Below, one piece after another: positions 40,980-45,067 of a stretch of 45,067 nucleotides of DNA; positions within the stretch are counted from its first letter, which is position 1, and each line of letters starts with the position of its first letter. Under the pieces are notes generated by a model. That model saw only the letters and a list, made by a program, of their open reading frames with translations. It made no database searches and was not told the DNA's origin. Location: positions 1 through 45,067 of the forward strand of contig LUOC01000124.1 of the NCBI GenBank assembly GCA_001626655.1, in the 5' to 3' direction. The stretch is from Fidelibacterota bacterium REDSEA-S14_B6. GTDB taxonomy: Bacteria > Fidelibacterota > Marinisomatia > Marinisomatales > S15-B10. The translations under genes were made by a program, and so were the position numbers.

Positions 40980-41007
40980 CCTACCAGGTTCGGGACAGCC
41001 TGTTAGG
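40980..41007. terminator. Hairpin between convergent genes, possible bidirectional terminator
   Basis: CCTA-c-CAGG (40980-40988) pairs with CCTG-t-TAGG (40999-41007) with one mismatch and a 10-nt loop. It lies just past the triple-repeat gene stop and overlaps the carboxylesterase stop. TTTCTCT follows on the plus strand. The AGG-core sequences resemble the hairpin at 51-81. Confidence 0.45.
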
Positions 41008-41626
41008 TTTCTCTAAGCAAAAATTCCCTTATATCGTCAATCTCGTCCGGCACGATCTGGTGTGCCATGGGATACTCCCGCCACGTGAGCTCGAAGCCCG
41101 CCTTTTTCAGAACGTGAAGTGACTCCTTTGATCTTTGGAATGGAAGTATCGGGTCATACAGTCCGTGGGCTGCAAAGATTGGAATCTCCGTCGCCAAATA
41201 ACTCCTCCCTCTCACCCTGTCACCATCCATGAGGAACCCGCTCAGCGCGACCACTGCGGCTACCTTCTCGTCCCAGTGAAGCATTACATCAAGACACATT
41301 CCGGCGCCTTGTGAAAACCCCAGAAGGATGATCTGGTCAGAGCCAAAACCTTTCGCTTTAATTCCTTCCAAATGGGATATGAGGATTTCCCTGCTGGCCA
41401 CTCTCTCCCGCTCAGAGCTTTCGGTGAGAGGAAACGTGAACCACCCCTTCCCCGCGCCTCCCGTCCCCGGCACGTCGTACGGAGCGTCAGGAAAAAAGCA
41501 GTGGAAGTCTGCCAGTTTCAGGCTCTGCGCCAGCGGTACCAAATCGTGCTGGTTCGCGCCCCAGCCGTGAAGCACGAGAAGGGCTTTGCTCGCCGCCTCA
41601 CCCCCCGCGGGAGGAAGCTCAAACAA
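41003..41626 (-). CDS. Phospholipase/carboxylesterase family alpha/beta hydrolase
   Basis: This 207-residue serine hydrolase is of the phospholipase/carboxylesterase family. LHGWGANQHDLVPLA holds the oxyanion region, GFSQGAGMCLD the nucleophile Ser, HGLYDPILP the Asp and YPMAHQIVPDE the His. Length is right. The start is TTG at 41626 with AAGGTG about 8 nt before it, inside the end of the dihydrofolate-reductase-like gene (8-base overlap), so the two are coupled. The substrate is an unknown ester. Confidence 0.85.
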   Translation of the reverse strand: MFELPPAGGEAASKALLVLHGWGANQHDLVPLAQSLKLADFHCFFPDAPYDVPGTGGAGKGWFTFPLTESSERERVASREILISHLEGIKAKGFGSDQIILLGFSQGAGMCLDVMLHWDEKVAAVVALSGFLMDGDRVRGRSYLATEIPIFAAHGLYDPILPFQRSKESLHVLKKAGFELTWREYPMAHQIVPDEIDDIREFLLRET

Positions 41627-42074
41627 CGGCGTTCACCTTATATTGAAACTGATATATTCCCTCTTCCTTGCTCACTGTGATCCTCTTCTCAAACGTTAGG
41701 TCAACTTCTGAATCGAGGTGGTAAAAAAGGGGAATTGCGTCCGAGCGAAATATGAACGGGTGGAAGGTGAGATAAACGTGTGTCAGGTGCGGCGCGAATC
41801 TGCTGTAAGTCCGGGCGCCGCCAATAATGAAACAGCTCTCCGTTCTCACCTGTGCGAGAACATCCTCCGGATTCATCTCCCTGTGCATGATCACTACCTC
41901 CCTGCCGTCCAGATCGGTGGCCAGTGTCGCCTCCGTGTGTGATCCCATCACCACTGTATGTCCCATTGTCTGTTACCTGAAAAGGGCGAGGTCCGCTGAC
42001 CAGTTAACTGTCTCGTTGGCGTGGCGGGCGATCATGCCGTTAGCGGTCACGGCGGCGGTCAGTATTACATCCAC
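41619..42074 (-). pseudogene. Dihydrofolate reductase family gene interrupted by an in-frame TAA
   Basis: The full frame (GTG 42074 to TGA 41619) encodes a small dihydrofolate reductase-like protein: LTAAVTANGMIA and VNWSADLALF at the start, then MGHTVVMGSHTE, ESCFIIGGARTYSRF and LTHVYLTF. A TAA at 41973-41975 follows ALFR, exactly inside the loop that precedes MGHTVVMG. A restart at ATG 41966 gives 115 residues without the N-terminal strand that binds NADPH and substrate. Both halves match family order, so this is one broken gene or a sequence error. It follows the M16 gene by 4 bases. Confidence 0.75.
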
Positions 42075-42078
42075 TGCG

Positions 42079-43416
42079 TTAGTTGGATTCGCCCACGGTG
42101 CCGGCAACCACAGTGATCCGCTTTCCGGGATCGCAGTACGTTCGGATCGCCTCGTTAACCTGATCCAAGGTAAGGGCAGAAATAATCTGAGGGTACTCAT
42201 CCATAAAAGAGAGTTCCTTACCCCGCTCCACCGTTGTCAGAATCCGTGTTGCCAGCCCGACGGTGGTGTCGAGCCCCACCTGATACATGCCCGTAATGGT
42301 TGTTTTCTTTGAGGCGAGCTCTTCTTCTGTCACCCCTTTCTTGTACCACAAGTCAAGCTGTTTGTCTATCGACTTTTGTGCCTTTCCAAGATCGTCCGGT
42401 CCAAACGTTCCCCAGATGTACCAGTAGCCGTCGTTACCTTTCTCCACGCCGCCGGTGGTCGCTTGAATACCGTACGTGAGCCCCTCCTGATCTCGCACTG
42501 TTGCCATTAAACGCGCCGAGAAATTCCCCCCAAGAATGAAGTGGCTCATCATAACAGGATAATAATCGTCATGCTCCCGATCGATGCCGATACCGTGGCC
42601 AGTCACCAGGTCGGCGCTACTTTTGTCCGGAATGAATTCCGATGCCTCAACCGCCTTTTTCAGCATGTCAGCTTTCAGACTGTTCTTTTCAATCTTCGCC
42701 GGCGATCTCTCCCACTGTTCAAAGTTTTTGGCTATCTCTGTTTCTATCTCCTTGTGCTCCACGTCTCCAACGAAACAGACGCTCATAGTGCCGAGCCCGT
42801 AATGGTCCGCATGAAACTTTTTCAATTCGTTCGCCGTGACGGAAGCAGTTGCCTCAATCTGTTCGTTCAGGCTTTGCGGACGGTTCGGGTGCTGTTCGGG
42901 ATAGAGCCGCAAGAGAAACGCTTCGATCGCTCGGGTGCGGGTATCTTCTTTCAGTTTCTTGAGCTCCGCCTGGCGGCGCTGGATTGTCGAGCTCAAATCT
43001 TCCTTGTGGAAAGCAGGAGCGGTCAGCTGTTCCGCCAGAAGTTCTATCACCAACGGCATGTCTTTTTTCAGGCATCGGCCGGAAAAGTGAACGTGGTATT
43101 TCCCTGAAGTGAACCCCAGCTTCGCTCCCACCGACTCCAGAGCGGCGGCAATTTCGAACTTGTCTCTTTCCGCTGTCCCCAGGTCCAGCATGGAGGCCGT
43201 CACTTCTGGCACCAGAATATTGCCCGAAGCAAACAGGTCTCCGCCCAACAAGCTTCCACAGAACGCCACCACACTGTCCACTCCTGTCGGCAAAGAGTAG
43301 ACCGTCAACCCTTCCAGCGGAGAGGATGTGGTGACCCTCGGCGCGAGGGCGGCTGGACTATCCGGCGCGGCCACTGGAGGTTGGAACGAAGAAGCCTGTC
43401 GTGCTCTGGTCTTCAA
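42079..43416 (-). CDS. M16 family peptidase-like protein, non-catalytic subunit type
   Basis: This protein of about 445 residues has the M16 (insulinase-like) fold but no HxxEH zinc motif. The conserved Arg-Tyr pair of partner subunits is present in RLMATVRDQEGLTYGI. It probably pairs with the catalytic M16 protein encoded just upstream (43358-44662) in a two-protein peptidase. No signal peptide. The frame opens with TTG at 43416, overlapping the upstream gene by 59 bases; GTG at 43374 is an alternative with less overlap. The true start is uncertain. Confidence 0.85.
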   Translation of the reverse strand: MKTRARQASSFQPPVAAPDSPAALAPRVTTSSPLEGLTVYSLPTGVDSVVAFCGSLLGGDLFASGNILVPEVTASMLDLGTAERDKFEIAAALESVGAKLGFTSGKYHVHFSGRCLKKDMPLVIELLAEQLTAPAFHKEDLSSTIQRRQAELKKLKEDTRTRAIEAFLLRLYPEQHPNRPQSLNEQIEATASVTANELKKFHADHYGLGTMSVCFVGDVEHKEIETEIAKNFEQWERSPAKIEKNSLKADMLKKAVEASEFIPDKSSADLVTGHGIGIDREHDDYYPVMMSHFILGGNFSARLMATVRDQEGLTYGIQATTGGVEKGNDGYWYIWGTFGPDDLGKAQKSIDKQLDLWYKKGVTEEELASKKTTITGMYQVGLDTTVGLATRILTTVERGKELSFMDEYPQIISALTLDQVNEAIRTYCDPGKRITVVAGTVGESN

Positions 43417-44662
43417 TCAGGTATGTCTGGGCCATGCGCTGAACGTCCTTCCTCGTCACGCTTTCGATCCTGTCAAGAAATGTTGTGTAAAAAGTCCAAT
43501 CCCCAAGAGCAATCGCTTCGTTCAAATTGCTCGCCACTGAATATGTCCCGTCCCGCGTGAAGGCTGTTTCAGCGCTAATCTGCGATTTCGCACGTTGAGT
43601 TTCTTCATCGCTTACCCCCTTTGCTGAGACCGATTCATACTCCTCCAAGATTCCTCTCTCCACCTCTTCACAGCTCTCATCCCCGGCGATGAACAGATAC
43701 GTGATAAAGAGGCCGTTATCGTGGAGCGGATGAGACCAGACAGTCACATCGGCCGCCACGCCCGTATCTATAAAACGTCTGTAAAACCGGCTCGTTTTCC
43801 CGTGCCCCAGAATGCGGGCGAGGAGTTGAAGGGGGTAAGTGTCGTCGCTGATTCCGGCGGGCATTTTGTGGGCGATACCCACAATCGGCACCTCTCCGGC
43901 CCTCTTTATCATCACTCTCCTTGGCCCTTCCTGACGCGGTTCTTCGGTATACATCTCGGGGATTTCATGGGGCGATTTTTCTATCGAGCCGAGCTGTTCC
44001 TCCAAGAGGCCGAGTGTCTCACCGGCTTCAATGTCCCCAATCACCGAGATAGTGGCATTGTTTGGCCAGTAGAACGTGTCGTAAAACTGCTTGAGGCGTT
44101 CGGTGGGAACGTTCTCAATGTCGGACCTCCAGCCGATGGTTGAGTGATGGTACGGGTGCGCCTGATACGCCGTTGCCCAGATGTTTTTGTCAAGAGCCTC
44201 CCACGGATCGTTTTCTCCTCGCTCAAACTCGTTTCTTACAACAGTCATCTCTGATTGCCTGTCGTCGTCCCGGATAAAAGCGCCCCGCATTCTGTCCGCC
44301 TCAATTTCGATCGCCCGCGGCAGATGCTCCTTCGGAAGCAACTCAAAATAGTTGGTTCTGTCAAACCATGTAGTGGCATTGATCATGGCACCCACATCCT
44401 GAAGCACGTTCCAGATGGCCGTCCCGTCCTCCTTGTTGAACCGGTTCGATCCTTTGAACATCAGGTGCTCCAGAAGGTGCGTCGATCCGGTGTGGCCGAT
44501 CGCTTCGTTCCTTGATCCCACCCTGTATGTTACCATGAAGGTAACCACGGGGGCAGACCTGTTTTCAAGGAGAAGAACTGTCATCTCGTTCCGCTTGTGG
44601 CGATACTCTACAATGCCGCCCGATTCTTTTATCAGCGCAAAGTTATGGTTTCGCTTGTTCAT
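43358..44662 (-). CDS. M16 family zinc metallopeptidase, catalytic subunit
   Basis: This 434-residue M16 peptidase has the inverted zinc motif HLLEH (62-66) in TGSTHLLEHLMFKGSN, with the third ligand Glu in the VVRNEFERGEND segment (about 145). The rest follows the family with IGWRSDIENVP, YDTFYWPNNATISVIGD and the C-domain. No signal peptide, so it is likely cytosolic. It is followed by its non-catalytic partner with overlapping reading frames, indicating a coexpressed pair. Confidence 0.92.
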   Translation of the reverse strand: MNKRNHNFALIKESGGIVEYRHKRNEMTVLLLENRSAPVVTFMVTYRVGSRNEAIGHTGSTHLLEHLMFKGSNRFNKEDGTAIWNVLQDVGAMINATTWFDRTNYFELLPKEHLPRAIEIEADRMRGAFIRDDDRQSEMTVVRNEFERGENDPWEALDKNIWATAYQAHPYHHSTIGWRSDIENVPTERLKQFYDTFYWPNNATISVIGDIEAGETLGLLEEQLGSIEKSPHEIPEMYTEEPRQEGPRRVMIKRAGEVPIVGIAHKMPAGISDDTYPLQLLARILGHGKTSRFYRRFIDTGVAADVTVWSHPLHDNGLFITYLFIAGDESCEEVERGILEEYESVSAKGVSDEETQRAKSQISAETAFTRDGTYSVASNLNEAIALGDWTFYTTFLDRIESVTRKDVQRMAQTYLIEDQSTTGFFVPTSSGRAG

Positions 44663-44699
44663 CAGTTTCGTCTTGGAAGCAGGACCGGAAAGGTAAAAT

Positions 44700-45067
44700 C
44701 TATTTTATAATCCGGGCAACAGCCTTGAACTGTTCGCCCTCGGCCAAGCCCAGCAGCTCAAAGAGCGCCATCTCCACGGATGTCCGTTGCGCTCCCATGT
44801 CTGCCATTTTTTGCAGGCCAAGCTTATGGTTCGGTTCGTGTCGGGACATAACACAGTCGGTTATAACGTGAACTTCGAAACCGTCCGTCAGCAGGTCTTG
44901 GACTGTTTGATAAACACACACATGAGTCTCAATTCCGCAGACGAGTATCTGGTTCCTGTCGTGCTCTTTTAGCTGCTCGCGTATCTGCTCATCGCCGAGA
45001 CAGCTGAACGACATCTTTTGAAGCGGCTGCTGACCGTTCATTTTCGCCGCCACATCCGGCAATGTGG
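44700..45067 (-). CDS. Isochorismatase family hydrolase, start beyond window
   Basis: The C-terminal 122 or so residues of an isochorismatase-fold cysteine hydrolase are visible. The nucleophile Cys and its cis-peptide loop are in VCGIETHVCVYQT, and the segment VHVITDCVMSRHEPNHKLGL is typical. The frame is open through the window end, where the N-terminal Asp would be encoded. Members include nicotinamidase-like and unassigned amidases; the substrate is unknown. The M16 genes follow it on the same strand. Confidence 0.85.
   Translation of the reverse strand, partial: TLPDVAAKMNGQQPLQKMSFSCLGDEQIREQLKEHDRNQILVCGIETHVCVYQTVQDLLTDGFEVHVITDCVMSRHEPNHKLGLQKMADMGAQRTSVEMALFELLGLAEGEQFKAVARIIK

Noticed and set aside
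1..45067. CRISPR arrays, rRNA and tRNA genes
   Set aside because: No regularly spaced direct repeats and no recognisable tRNA or rRNA segments were found on reading both strands.

Overview
The window reads as chromosome of a Gram-negative (two-membrane) bacterium. It carries lipid A genes (lpxB, lpxK, a lipid A-type acyltransferase), TonB-ExbB-ExbD, a beta-barrel-like exported protein and a lipoprotein Cu/Zn superoxide dismutase. The gene families and the FG-GAP/Ig-type exported proteins remind me of Marinimicrobia (SAR406) or a neighbouring FCB-group lineage; that placement is inference. Most of the sequence is GC-rich with recognisable Shine-Dalgarno sites. About 31.27-33.42 kb is strikingly AT-rich and clearly foreign. 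No rRNA, tRNA or CRISPR array was found, and no gene-free stretch exceeds 300 bases.

Layout. 0.15-1.15 kb (-): dienelactone-hydrolase-like enzyme and a small DUF4430-like protein. 1.3-4.9 kb: glutathione-related group (glutamate-cysteine ligase, C26 gamma-glutamyl hydrolase, and a convergent gamma-glutamyltransferase). 5.0-8.4 kb (-): succinate dehydrogenase sdhC-sdhA-sdhB with an unusual membrane anchor. 8.4-10.4 kb (-): exbB-exbD-exbD-tonB, damaged at the exbB/exbD join. 10.5-12.1 kb (-): S41 processing protease. 12.2-18.6 kb: exported envelope proteins, including a 1226-residue FG-GAP/Ig-repeat protein. 18.6-22.9 kb (-): lipid A cluster (Gfo/Idh oxidoreductase, ICMT-like methyltransferase, lpxB, acyltransferase, lpxK). 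23.0-27.5 kb (+): membrane protein, DUF72 protein, and a transporter fused to HEAT-like repeats and a cyclic-nucleotide domain. 27.7-31.0 kb: DUF5020 protein, sodC, dusB, coiled-coil protein. 31.07-33.42 kb: IntI-like tyrosine recombinase, phosphotransferase cassette, attC-like hairpin and a broken acetyltransferase cassette, inserted between truncated genes. 33.4-39.5 kb (-): Na+/solute symporter, DUF6090, DUF885-like, DUF6090, endonuclease/exonuclease/phosphatase. 39.7-41.0 kb (+): SRPBCC protein and a novel triple-repeat protein. 41.0-45.07 kb (-): isochorismatase family (cut by the window end), paired M16 peptidases, an interrupted dihydrofolate reductase and a carboxylesterase.

Two themes stand out. 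First, the 31-33.4 kb module looks like a minimal integron-type cassette system whose recombinase lacks the IntI-specific insert. Second, many genes carry single lesions (exbB/exbD junction loss, acyltransferase internal loss, barrel frameshift, DHFR stop codon, ATA start codon, lost Fe-S cysteine, rsmA/DUF6090 chimera). Either the lineage is eroding or the assembly contains errors, and reads are needed to tell which.
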